Positions 37,178 to 45,506 of a stretch of 64,000 nt of DNA are shown here, one piece after another; the stretch's first letter is position 1, and every line of letters begins with the position of its first letter. Origin of the DNA: JAJDXW01 sp965243335. GTDB taxonomy: Bacteria > Pseudomonadota > Gammaproteobacteria > HK1. The notes under the pieces were generated by a model that was not told where the DNA came from, did no database searches, and worked only from the letters and a program-made list of their open reading frames with translations. The position numbers were made by a program, and so were the translations under genes. The DNA lies in NCBI GenBank assembly GCA_965243335.1, contig OZ251545.1:1488001-1552000 (forward strand), read 5' to 3'.

Positions 37178-37209
37178 CCGCTCCGCCTGCCGCGCGGCAG
37201 GCGGAGCGG
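37178..37209 (-). terminator. perfect 32-bp palindrome 3' of the amino-acid binding-protein gene
   Basis: CCGCTCCGCCTGCCGC and its exact reverse complement abut without a loop, 21 bp after the stop of the binding-protein gene. No T-run follows. It could end or attenuate transcription, or protect the 3' end of the abundant binding-protein mRNA relative to the transporter genes downstream. A protein-binding dyad is the alternative. Confidence 0.5.
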
Positions 37210-37230
37210 TGACGGCGGCGGGGACCGGCC

Positions 37231-38082
37231 TCAGCCGCACTCGGGCTCGTGGGGGGTCGCGTCGTACCCGTTCACCCCCGGCGCCCCGAAGCCGGGGTCC
37301 ACGGTGACCATGGACGAGCCGGGCGCGGGCGGCCCCGCGAACCACTTCTCGTGCAGCTTCGCGAAGAACCCGTCGAGCTTCATGCACTCGACCACCCGCT
37401 CGATCCGGTTGCGGGTCGCCGCGTCGTCCAGACGGAACGGGGTCGAGAACACCCTCCCGGTGTTGACCGCGATGGAGGTCTTGAGCTGCGGGTTCTGCTT
37501 CGCGGCCCACCCGGAGGCGCTGCCGCTCGCGATGTTCGCGAACGCCCGCCCGGAGAGCACGGCCTGGATCGCGTCCGCGTTCTTGCCGTACCGCTGCATG
37601 GTCCAGCCGTACTGCTCCATCCGCTCGGTCGCCCACTTGTCGTAGACGTTGCCCTTGTTGACGGAGATGACCTTGCCGCCCAGGTCCTCGAGGCTCGCGA
37701 TCGCGGGCGCGTCGCTCCGCACCAGGAACACGATCTCGCTGTCGAGGTAGCCTTCCATGAACAGCATCTTCTCCGCCCGCTCGGGGGTGACGGTGGTCGG
37801 GGCGATGATGAAGTCGTACTTCTTCGCGTTGAGGCCGGCGAAGATCCCGGACCATTCCTGGTCCACGATCTCGTACTCGACCCCGAGCCGCCGCGCGATC
37901 TCCTCGATCATGTCGACGTTGTAGCCCTCGAAGCCGCCCGCGGGCCGGGCCATGACGTGCGGCGCGTAGCCGACGTCCGCCGCGACGACCAGCTTGTCGG
38001 CGGCCGAAGCCGCGGCGGCCATCACGAGCGCGCCGACCGCAGCGGCGGCGAAGCTCGCACGGGTTCGGAAGCGAATTCGCAT
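37231..38082 (-). CDS. polar amino-acid ABC transporter substrate-binding protein
   Basis: 283 residues; ATG at 38082 behind GAGGAGACCGAG. A Sec signal peptide covers residues 1-27 (FAAAAVGALVMAAAASAA). SBP_bac_3 pattern: LVVAADVGYAPHVMARPAGG, FEGYNVDMIEEIARRLG, YDFIIAPTTVTPERAEKMLF, GGKVISVNKGNVYDKW and AIQAVLSGRAFANI. The usual Arg-Asp pair that grips the alpha-amino group is not obvious. First gene of the operon with the ATPase, two permeases and possibly the LLM enzyme. Confidence 0.9.
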   Translation of the reverse strand: MRIRFRTRASFAAAAVGALVMAAAASAADKLVVAADVGYAPHVMARPAGGFEGYNVDMIEEIARRLGVEYEIVDQEWSGIFAGLNAKKYDFIIAPTTVTPERAEKMLFMEGYLDSEIVFLVRSDAPAIASLEDLGGKVISVNKGNVYDKWATERMEQYGWTMQRYGKNADAIQAVLSGRAFANIASGSASGWAAKQNPQLKTSIAVNTGRVFSTPFRLDDAATRNRIERVVECMKLDGFFAKLHEKWFAGPPAPGSSMVTVDPGFGAPGVNGYDATPHEPECG

Positions 38083-38333
38083 CTCGGTCTCCTCGGGTTC
38101 CGGTGGGGGAAGGCCGGATTCTCGCAGATCGCGCCCGGCCTCGCGCCGCGCTCGCGCGCCGGGGTTTTCGCGCCGACGGGCGGGCGTTCCCGATCCCGCG
38201 GGAGCGCTGGAGGCGGCGCGACGAGGCGCGATCGACCCCGAAGAGGGCCGGACATCCCGGCCACCCTCGCCGGCGCCGCCGCCCATAGTATGATTCAGCG
38301 CAGACCCGAACCGGCCCCCGGAAGCCTTGCGCC

Positions 38334-38798
38334 GTGAACCCCCGCGACCTGATGGAAGTCGCCCGCGCCCTCGCGGAATCCGGCCATTCACCGCCCGCGC
38401 AGGCGAGGCTGCGCCGCGCCGTCAGCACCGCGTACTACGCGCTGTTCCACTGTCTGGCGGCGTCGGCGGCCGACCTGTTCATCGGCGCGGCGCGTAGCCC
38501 GGCATGGCATCGGACCTACCGCGCGCTGGAGCACGGCAGGGCCAGGAGCGCATGTCGGCAGGCGCAGGCCATGCGGGAGTTTCCGGTGGAAATCCGCAAC
38601 TTCGCCGAGGTGTTCGTCGCGTTGCAGAAGGCACGGCAGGAGGCGGACTATTCGCTGGATACGCCCGCTTACCAGAGGTCCGACGTTCGGGATCTCATCG
38701 CATCCGCGGAGATCGCCATCAGTCGGTTCGAGCAGGCGGACGTCACGGCCAGATGCGCCTTCGCCGCCCATGTGATGTTCAGGCAACGGCCATCGTAG
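38334..38798 (+). CDS. HEPN-domain protein
   Basis: 154 residues, GTG start. The helical pattern RRAVSTAYYALFHCLAAS near residues 27-44 is typical of HEPN-fold proteins of the DUF86/AF0298-like group, often paired with nucleotidyltransferases or acting as RNases in toxin-antitoxin or CRISPR-related settings. Later helices (SAEIAISRFEQAD) complete the bundle. A TATGAT -10-like box lies about 40 bp upstream. Its TAG stop is part of the SD (TAGGAGGTGAC) of the next gene, so the pair is tightly coupled. Neither the catalytic R-x4-6-H signature nor toxicity can be confirmed. Confidence 0.65.
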   Translation: MNPRDLMEVARALAESGHSPPAQARLRRAVSTAYYALFHCLAASAADLFIGAARSPAWHRTYRALEHGRARSACRQAQAMREFPVEIRNFAEVFVALQKARQEADYSLDTPAYQRSDVRDLIASAEIAISRFEQADVTARCAFAAHVMFRQRPS

Positions 38799-38806
38799 GA
38801 GGTGAC

Positions 38807-39103
38807 ATGAACAACCAGCAGGTACGCGACATCGCGGAGGCGGCCTTCAAGGCGCGCTTCGCCGACATCGGCATCGTCAGCATCAGCGTCGAGCCCGGCT
38901 TCGACCACTGCGACGATCCCATGGTGGACGTGAGGATCATCTACGACGCTGCCTTCGAGGATTTGCGTACCGAGAGCACGATGAGGGTGCGCTCGGAGAT
39001 TGTCGAGAAGGTGTGGGCTGCCGCGGAGGACAGCCCCGGCTACCCCTACATCCACTTCATCGCCAAGTCCGACCTCGAGGAGGAGGACCCGGCCACGGTG
39101 TAG
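38807..39103 (+). CDS. small partner of the HEPN protein, unknown family
   Basis: 98 residues; ATG with AGGAGG 5 bp upstream, and the SD begins inside the stop of the HEPN gene. I do not recognise the family. The sequence is acidic and alternates helix and strand (QVRDIAEAAFKARFADIG, IVSISVEPGFDHC, VDVRIIYDAAF, YIHFIAKSDLEEED). The coupling suggests an antitoxin or regulator of the HEPN protein, or a nucleotidyltransferase-like remnant. The 264 bp after it contain nothing I can assign. Confidence 0.6.
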   Translation: MNNQQVRDIAEAAFKARFADIGIVSISVEPGFDHCDDPMVDVRIIYDAAFEDLRTESTMRVRSEIVEKVWAAAEDSPGYPYIHFIAKSDLEEEDPATV

Positions 39104-39367
39104 CGGGAGCGGTGGGCTTGGCCGTGCGGGGCGAAGGCCGGGTTGGGCCGTCCGCGGCGACTTGGGCCAAGCGGCGGCGGTTGACGGAGGAACGGGACTG
39201 CCGTCTGCCGCGCGGCTGTTCCGCGGGCTCCCCGCTCATGATTCGCCTCCCGAGGGCGGTATCGGCCATGCAGCCGCCTTTCGCCCCTCGTGATCCGAAG
39301 TGATCATTGGCTCGCCGACGGCGACAGCATGATGGCTTCTTTGCCGCGACAAGGCAGGTGGCTGCCG

Positions 39368-40888
39368 TCACGACGCTTCTCCTCCGGAGAACCCGAAGCC
39401 TGTCTGCTCCGGCACGCGGACCGCGAGGCGGGCGGCCTCCGTCCGGATCTGCGGCCAGGACGTGACGAGGATGTTGTAGGCGTTTGCCTCGTCCGCCCAC
39501 CGTTTGCGCTCGGCCAGTGAGTACAGCCGGTAGGCGAGCGCGCGGGCCTTCTCCGCCCGCTCCGCGCCCATGCCGAGCACCAGGCGGGCCGCCTCGGCCA
39601 CCCCGCCGCCCCGCTCCGCGGTCAGGGAGCGGGTCAGGTGCTGCGCGCTCTCCCAATCGGTGATGCGCCGGTCCGTCGCCGGGTTCCAGTCCGGGTCCAG
39701 CTCGTCCCGGCGCATGAGCCGGACCCTGCCCTTGCCGCCCGCGAGCACCCCGGCGCGCCGCAATCCCTCGAACGAGGTGTTCTTGGCGCTGAACAGCACT
39801 TCGGCTTCCCCGTAGGCGCGCTCGCCGACGCCGTATTGCTCGTACCAGGCGACGCAGAAGCGGGTGTCCGGGTCCAGGTCGCCTTCCTGCCGGGTCAAGG
39901 TCTCGTCCAGCGTGCGGTTGATCTCGACGAGGGCCGCGCGCACCGGCATCGGGGAGCCGTCGGCTTCCAGCACTTGGGCGTAGCGGGTGAAGACGGCCAT
40001 GCCGGGGCCGATGGCGGCCTGGGCGAAGTCCACCGGGGCGATGTTGCTCTTCTGGAGGTCGGCGAGGGCCGCCGGAAGCTCCAAGCGCAGGGCGGCGAGG
40101 AAGTCGCGGCGGGAGGTCGGCGGGGTGTCGGGCGGGCGTCGCCGGCAGACGAGGACGATGCTGGAGGCGAGGGCGTTGGCGCCGATGCCGATCATGCGGT
40201 TGCCGAGCTCCGTGCGCATCGGCCAAGTGCCGGTAATGGCGAATCCGGAACGGATCACCGCGTCGAGGAAGGTTTCCCATCCGGTGCTCGTCGCGCCGGT
40301 ATCGTCCTTGCGCTCCGACTGCTTGAAGGCATAGTAGATGGTAACCGGGAACGCGGGATGCGTTTGTGCGGCGAGGCGCTGTATGGCCCGCGTCATCCCA
40401 TCGAGAAAGAAGGTTTCGGCCTCGTCCTTGCCTCCATGCCGGTAAGGGGAGGCGATCAGCTCCTCCGCCTTCGGGACGGCAAGCGTGGCGAAGAGATCGG
40501 GAAAAATCGATCGCAACGACCGGCGCAGCCATGCGTAGAAGAAGTCGGACAGATCCGCATAGCCGACGTTGTCGTAGTAGGGGGGGTCGGTTGACACCAC
40601 CTTCCAAGTCGACAAGTCTTGTTGGGCAGCATCGAGCTGACAGGACCGACCGAGTGTTCGACTCCGAAATTGTTTTTCTACGACTTCATAGACGGATTTC
40701 GTAGTTCCGAAGACATCGCCTCCGGCTCCAGCAAGAGGATTAGTCTCTGCGAAATCCCATACCATCGGCAGCGCCTGGCGGCTGAACGTACCGACAAGCT
40801 TGTCTCGTTGTTCCCATCGACACAGGCTGGTGTTTCTGTCACACGCTTTGCTCTGCGCGAACGCCCATGCGTCCGGCATTGGCTTCAT
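39368..40888 (-). pseudogene. C-terminal part of broken DUF1156-type DNA methyltransferase
   Basis: About 506 residues, starting where the N-terminal fragment ends but one base out of frame. It has the methyltransferase catalytic motif VVSTDPPYYDNVGYADLSDF (DPPY of adenine or cytosine N-MTases), then WLRRSLRSIFP, GWETFLDAVIRSGF and FAQSKACDRNTSLCRWEQ just before the central domain. In intact DUF1156 proteins a stretch of perhaps 100-200 residues separates this from the N-terminal half; here it is missing. The 5' end (40.6-40.96 kb) is lower in G+C. These proteins belong to anti-phage-associated and other restriction-like clusters. Function is probably lost. Confidence 0.7.
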
Positions 40889-41924
40889 TATCGATGTATT
40901 CGTAGCGCATCGGTACCTGTGACATCAAACACCGAAAGCTCCCACGCGCCAGCTTGGTTCCTTGTGCGGGCGGGACGCCCGCGTTCCCAGGAGGGCCGGC
41001 CTTCACCGTGAAGCGGTAGCCGCCTCCCTCGACCACCGGCTCGACCCATGCCTCCTTGCCCTTCTTCGTCGAGAGCATGAAGGTCGAGGCGAGCGGTACG
41101 TCCACGTGCGCGAACGCCGGGTTCGGGCTCTTCACCGTGCGCGCCCACAGCCACGCGATCACCGTGAGCTTCCGCCCCGCGTAGCGTCCGAGGTCCGGGC
41201 GCTCCGCCGCCAGCGCCGCGGTGACCTCGACCTTCGGGTACAGATGGCCGATCCGCTTCTCGGCTTCGTCGCGCATCCACCGGCCGTAGTAGCGCACGTC
41301 CTCCGCCAGCCCCTGCGCGCCCTTGCCGTTCCACCGCCCGCCCCGTGCGAGCTCGGCCTGGGCGTCGGGGTTCACGGGCGGCTTGCCGGCAAACCGGGGC
41401 GGGACCTCGATCATCGCCTTGTTGATGAGCACCGCCACCGGGTTCAGGTCCGAGGCATGGGCCTCCAGCCCGAGCCGCTGCGCTTCCAGGGGCAGCGCGC
41501 CGCCGCCCGCGAAGGGGTCATGGAAGGCGGGGAGCCGATCCGGGTCGAACCATTCCGCGGCCCGCGGATGGTCCGCGTTCCCGGCGCAGGTGCGGAGCCA
41601 GCTCTCCCGGATCTCCTCCCGCGCCTGCGCCAACACCTTTTCGTCGTTGGTGTTCTCCCACTTCACCAGCTCCCGGATGATCCCGAACAGCCGCTCGCGC
41701 TCCCGCGCCTGGGCCTGCTCTGTCGGGAAGCGATCCGGGTGCGCCGAGGGGTCGTCCACCATCTGCGAGAAGATGACCGCCCGCGCCGCCGCCAACGGCC
41801 GCCGCGCCCACCACAGATGCAGGGTGCTCGGATGCCCGTGCCGGATCGACTTCTCGCGCACGCTGGCGGCGTTGATCGCGTCGAGCGGCAGGGCGGCCTC
41901 GATGAGCTTCTTGCTGGTCTTCAC
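40839..41924 (-). pseudogene. N-terminal part of broken DUF1156-type DNA methyltransferase
   Basis: 361 residues, ATG at 41924. SAM-binding motif I is FHDPFAGGGALPLEAQRLG followed by SDLNPVAVLINKAMIEVPP; the DUF1156 start (IEAALPLDAINAASVREKS, HLWWARRPLAAARAV) is intact. Near the end, GPPGNAGVPPAQGTKLARGS carries an in-frame copy of the dispersed repeat. After AGRMGVR the frame runs into a short tail, while the downstream fragment resumes in another frame. The best explanation is an internal deletion with frameshift. Neighbours that usually accompany such enzymes (helicase, DUF499) are not seen. Confidence 0.75.
40963..40992 (-). repeat. palindromic repeat module inside the methyltransferase frame
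   Basis: On the minus strand CCTGGGAACGCGGGCGTCCC and the following bases match the dispersed palindromic module seen at 3.78, 23.2 and 54.8 kb. It encodes GNAGVPPAQG within the DUF1156 protein without breaking the frame, between VKAG and GTKLARGS. Confidence 0.7.
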
Positions 41925-42137
41925 GTCGCGTCCCGCGGCGTTCGCTCCATCTCCGGACAGGTCCTCGGCTCCAGTATTTCCATTGAATGGGGAATCTGGC
42001 GGGAAGCAGCCCCGGAGCAGTGGACGAGGCCACCTTGACCGCGCCCTGCGGAGCAGCTACCGGCAGCAAGGCTCACGCGCCATCTCCCTGTAGCGTGCCG
42101 CCCTCGGTCCGGGAGAGCCCTCCACAGGGGGCCAGCA

Positions 42138-42200
42138 CCCCTTCAGTCGCCGGAACAGGCGCTCGACTTCGTTGCGCCGTTTGTACATCTCCCGGTCGTA
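42138..42200 (-). pseudogene. IS5-family transposase remnant
   Basis: One frame reads KRRNEVERLFRRLKG, the conserved C-terminal segment of IS5/ISL2-type DDE transposases, bounded upstream by an in-frame TAA and followed by non-homologous sequence. Only about 21 codons survive. It lies in the 351-bp spacer between the methyltransferase and ATPase genes; nothing else is recognised there. Confidence 0.55.
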
Positions 42201-42275
42201 TTACGACATTCGGCGTCGTCGAGTGGTGCTGCAACCGTTTGCTCGAGGGTTCGCACGGATTCACGTGCGCCAGCC

Positions 42276-43904
42276 CTACAGCATCCAGACCACCACCCCG
42301 CGCCCGTCCTGGCGGTGACCGCCTCCTTCCGCCTCGCCGTCGTCGTCCCGGCGGTCCTCCTCGCCGCGCCGCCGCTCCTCGCTGCGGCGGTCCATCACCA
42401 CCAGGTGCCCTTCCTCCGCCCCGCACTTCGCCATGTAGTCCAGGGTCTGCTTCACCCCGCGCTCGACCGTCCACGCGAGGCTCTTGCGATCCGAGTCGCG
42501 CAGCACCTTGCACTCGATCACGAACCGCTCCCACAGGTCCGACGGCTGCCCCGGCTCGCGCGGCCACAGCACCAGGAGGTCCGTCCGGCCCCGGCCCAAC
42601 CCGTACTCGCGCTCGATCCGACCGCCCCCGTTCACCACCCGGTGCAGGTACGACTGCAAGATGAGCTGCGGCGCGGCTTCCCGGTACGCCCCCAGATGGG
42701 AGAGCCAGTGCTCCGCGTGCTCCCCGAAGAACGTGCGGAACGCGGTCAGCAGCTTCGTCATGTTCAGCCGCCCGTCGTCGTCCACGTACCATGCCGCCTG
42801 GATGTTCAAACTGTCCTGCAACACGTAGCCCAGCTCGCGCGGCACGACCTCGCGGTAGATCGGGTTCGCGATGCGCGGCGGCGAGTCCGGCGCCAGCAGG
42901 CCCAGGTCGCGAAGGTATTCGAGGTCGCGGACCTGGTGGCTCGCCTCCCCGCCGCTCAGGATGGGCTCGACGACCCGCCGCACCCGCTCCTCCTCGAGCT
43001 TGTGCGCCAACTGGTCCAGATGCGTGCGCCGCGAGAGGATGAGTTCCTCCCGCGCCGCGTAGACGTCGTCCGCTTCGATGGCCCGCGAGCGGTTCCGCCC
43101 CGCCTTGTTGTCGAAGCAGGCCCCCGCGCACAGCGCGTTCACCAGCCACGGCTGGCCCCGGGTCTGCGCCCACACCGCCTCCAGCGCCGGCTCCGAGAAC
43201 CCCTGCCCGGTCTCTTCGGTGTGCTGCGCGATCAGCGCCCGCGTCTCGGCTTGCGAGAAGTCGCCCATGCGCAGCGACTTCGCGGCGACGTTGAAGGGGC
43301 TGCCGCCGGCGATGACCTCCCCGGCGCTCGACCGGATCCGGTAGTCGCGGATGTCGCGCACCCCGCACAGCACCACGCTCTGCGGGAAGGCCGCGGGGCG
43401 CCTCTGGTAGCCGGTGCGGAGCTGGCGCAGCACCGAGAGCAAGGTGTCGCCCACCAGGGAATCGATCTCGTCCACCAGCAGCACCAGCGGGGTCGGGTTG
43501 GCTTGACACCAGCGGGCGAGCAGTACGTTGAGAGCGCCTTCCGGCCCCACCGACGCCAGGACGTCCTGCCACACGCTGCCGGGGTAGTCGTCGCCCAGCC
43601 CCCGCGCATTCTCGGCCAGGATGCCCAGGATGGCGCGGATACCCCGCGCCACGTCGTCGCGCGCCACCTGGGCGACCTCGACGTCCACGTCCACGCAACG
43701 GAAGTCGCCGGCTTCCCCGCGGTTCAGGAGGTCGCGGAGCGCGATGAGCGCGGAGGTCTTGCCGGTCTGGCGCGGCGCGTGCAGCACGAAGTACTGCTTG
43801 GCCCGGATCAGGGCCAGCAGCTCATCGACGTCCACCCGGTCCAGCGGCGGGACGGCGTAGTGTTCGTCTGGGCGCACCGGCCCTGCGACACTGAAGAAGC
43901 GCAT
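42276..43904 (-). CDS. AAA-family ATPase with C-terminal PD-(D/E)XK-like domain
   Basis: 542 residues; the ATG at 43904 is supported by the family start MRFFSVAGPVRPDEHY. Walker A is APRQTGKTSAL (residues about 43-53), Walker B LVLLVDEIDSLVGD, and sensor-like VVLCGVRDIRDYRI. A helical middle region (RTHLDQLAHKLEEERVRRVV) leads to a C-terminal domain with GRTDLLVLW...RFVIECKVLR, a D...ExK nuclease core. The extreme C-terminus has a charged insertion (RRGEEDRRDDDGEAEGGG). Related AAA plus nuclease proteins are abundant in mobile islands and some are suspected defence genes. There is no strong SD. Confidence 0.8.
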   Translation of the reverse strand: MRFFSVAGPVRPDEHYAVPPLDRVDVDELLALIRAKQYFVLHAPRQTGKTSALIALRDLLNRGEAGDFRCVDVDVEVAQVARDDVARGIRAILGILAENARGLGDDYPGSVWQDVLASVGPEGALNVLLARWCQANPTPLVLLVDEIDSLVGDTLLSVLRQLRTGYQRRPAAFPQSVVLCGVRDIRDYRIRSSAGEVIAGGSPFNVAAKSLRMGDFSQAETRALIAQHTEETGQGFSEPALEAVWAQTRGQPWLVNALCAGACFDNKAGRNRSRAIEADDVYAAREELILSRRTHLDQLAHKLEEERVRRVVEPILSGGEASHQVRDLEYLRDLGLLAPDSPPRIANPIYREVVPRELGYVLQDSLNIQAAWYVDDDGRLNMTKLLTAFRTFFGEHAEHWLSHLGAYREAAPQLILQSYLHRVVNGGGRIEREYGLGRGRTDLLVLWPREPGQPSDLWERFVIECKVLRDSDRKSLAWTVERGVKQTLDYMAKCGAEEGHLVVMDRRSEERRRGEEDRRDDDGEAEGGGHRQDGRGVVVWML

Positions 43905-43911
43905 GGGCTGA

Positions 43912-44022
43912 CTATGAACCTGCCCGAGCGCCCGCGATTCCGCCCCGCGGAATCGCCAAGCGACCGCGCCAGCGGTCGCCATCGTCTGGAAGCACCGGGC
44001 CTTCGGTGTTGAAGAAGCGCAT
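43912..44022 (-). pseudogene. decayed second copy of the AAA ATPase 5' end
   Basis: MRFFNTEGPVLPDDG, 118 bp upstream of the intact start, resembles the conserved N-terminus of this ATPase family more closely than the intact gene does, but the frame then becomes unrelated and stops after 36 codons. The flanking DNA GAAGAAGCGCATGGGC is duplicated too. It is the remnant of a tandem paralogue or of a recombination event. Confidence 0.6.
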
Positions 44023-44126
44023 GGGCCGATTATGGCGCCTGTCGCGCTCCGGTGCGTGCGCGGGGCGCCGCAGGGGCCGCCCACGGCCCGGCGCCGGGGG
44101 CGAGGATCGGGGCGCCGCGCGCCGGC

Positions 44127-45506
44127 TCAGGCCGCGAGCCGGGCCATCGCGTCGGCCAGCACCTTCGTCCCCTCGCCGAAGTCCGCGAGGTCCATCGCCT
44201 CGTCCGGGTTGTGGCTCCCGTGGGCGTTGCGCACCAGCACCATGGCGGCCGGGACCCCGGCCCGCGCGAAGATCGAGGCGTCGTGGCCGACGGTGGCGAA
44301 CTCGCGCACCGGGAGACCGAGCGATGCGCAGCTCTCCCGGAGCCGGCCGCGAAGCCGCGGGTCGAGGGGGGTCGGGTCCGAGCCGACGCACTCGCCGAGA
44401 TCGAACGCGACCCGGCGCTCGCGCCCGATCCGTTCGGCGAGCGCGCGCGTGCGCTCCCGGCATTCGTCGAGGAACCCTCTGGTCGTCCCGCCGAAGTTGA
44501 GGGTGAAGTCGCACCGCCCCGGCACCTTGGTCATGGCGTGGTGGGCGGGGTCGGTGAAGAGCTTCCCGACCGTGAACACGGTGTCCGGGACGCCGTCCGC
44601 CTCGCGCTCGATCCAGAGCTCGTCGAGGGCGCGCACCAGCTCCACCACCGCGAGCGCGGCGTCGCGGCGCCATTCCCGCGGCGTCGCTCCGGAGTGGCCG
44701 TACCGGCCCGTGCAGCGGGCGTAGGGGAAGCGCGCGTTGCCCCGGATGGTGGTCGGGACGCCGACCGGAAGGCCCTCGCCGACCAGCACCGGCCCCTGCT
44801 CGATGTGGAGCTCGAGGAAGGCGCGGGTGTTCTCCGGCGAGAGCACGCCCGCGCTCCCGGCCACGGCCCCGACCACGCCCCCGGGTCCGGACCCGATCCC
44901 GCCCCCGGCCGGGCCGTCCGGGGCCGCGAGCGCGGCCCGGAGCGCCGCCACGTCCACCCCGGCCTCCGCCATGTGCTCGGCGAGGGTCCGGCCGGTGTCG
45001 CCGCGGCGCAGCCGATCGAGGTCCTCGGGCGGCAGCGCGCCGACCGCGAGCCGGCTGCCGACGTAGGCGACACCGTACCAGACGCTCTCCTCGCCCCGCA
45101 GCCCGGCCACCGTCAGGTCGGAGCCGAACGCCGCCCCGAGGTCGCGGAACGCGGCGAGGGCGGTGAGCCCGGCGACCACCCCGGCGAGCCCGTCGTAGTG
45201 CCCCCCGGTGGGGACCGAATCTAGGTGCGAGCCGGTGAGCACCCCGAGGGCGTCCCGGTCCGCGCCCGGCAGGGCGCAGCGGAGGTTCCCCGCGAGGTCG
45301 TAGCCGACTTCGAGCCCGAGGCCGCGCGCCGCCTCGGCGACGATCCGGGCCGCCGCCCCGTCCTCCGCGCTCCAGGCGGGGCGGGTCACCCCCACCGTGT
45401 CCGCGGTCTCCGCGCGGACCGCGTCGAACAGGCGCTCCGCGAAGGGAAGGCGCGCCTCGACGGCGGCCGCGAGCCGGCCAGCGGGAAACGTCGGTTCCGG
45501 GCTCAC
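44127..45506 (-). CDS. M20-family Zn-dependent hydrolase, N-carbamoyl-L-amino-acid / allantoate amidohydrolase-type
   Basis: 459 residues, GTG start in a 4-bp GTGA overlap with the LLM gene stop. Metal-binding motifs of the carbamoylase group: GSHLDSVPTGGHYDG (about residue 92), LRGEESVWYG, FLELHIEQGPVLV and the C-terminal ATVGHDASIFA. The dimerisation lid has GRYGHSGATPREWRRDA. It hydrolyses a ureido bond of an N-carbamoyl amino acid or allantoate to release NH3 and CO2. The enzyme may follow a hydantoinase. Cytoplasmic, no signal peptide. Confidence 0.85.
   Translation of the reverse strand: MSPEPTFPAGRLAAAVEARLPFAERLFDAVRAETADTVGVTRPAWSAEDGAAARIVAEAARGLGLEVGYDLAGNLRCALPGADRDALGVLTGSHLDSVPTGGHYDGLAGVVAGLTALAAFRDLGAAFGSDLTVAGLRGEESVWYGVAYVGSRLAVGALPPEDLDRLRRGDTGRTLAEHMAEAGVDVAALRAALAAPDGPAGGGIGSGPGGVVGAVAGSAGVLSPENTRAFLELHIEQGPVLVGEGLPVGVPTTIRGNARFPYARCTGRYGHSGATPREWRRDAALAVVELVRALDELWIEREADGVPDTVFTVGKLFTDPAHHAMTKVPGRCDFTLNFGGTTRGFLDECRERTRALAERIGRERRVAFDLGECVGSDPTPLDPRLRGRLRESCASLGLPVREFATVGHDASIFARAGVPAAMVLVRNAHGSHNPDEAMDLADFGEGTKVLADAMARLAA

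Noticed and set aside
37178..37209. Classical Rho-independent terminator
   Set aside because: There is no T-run after the palindrome, so only a weak terminator or stability role can be claimed.
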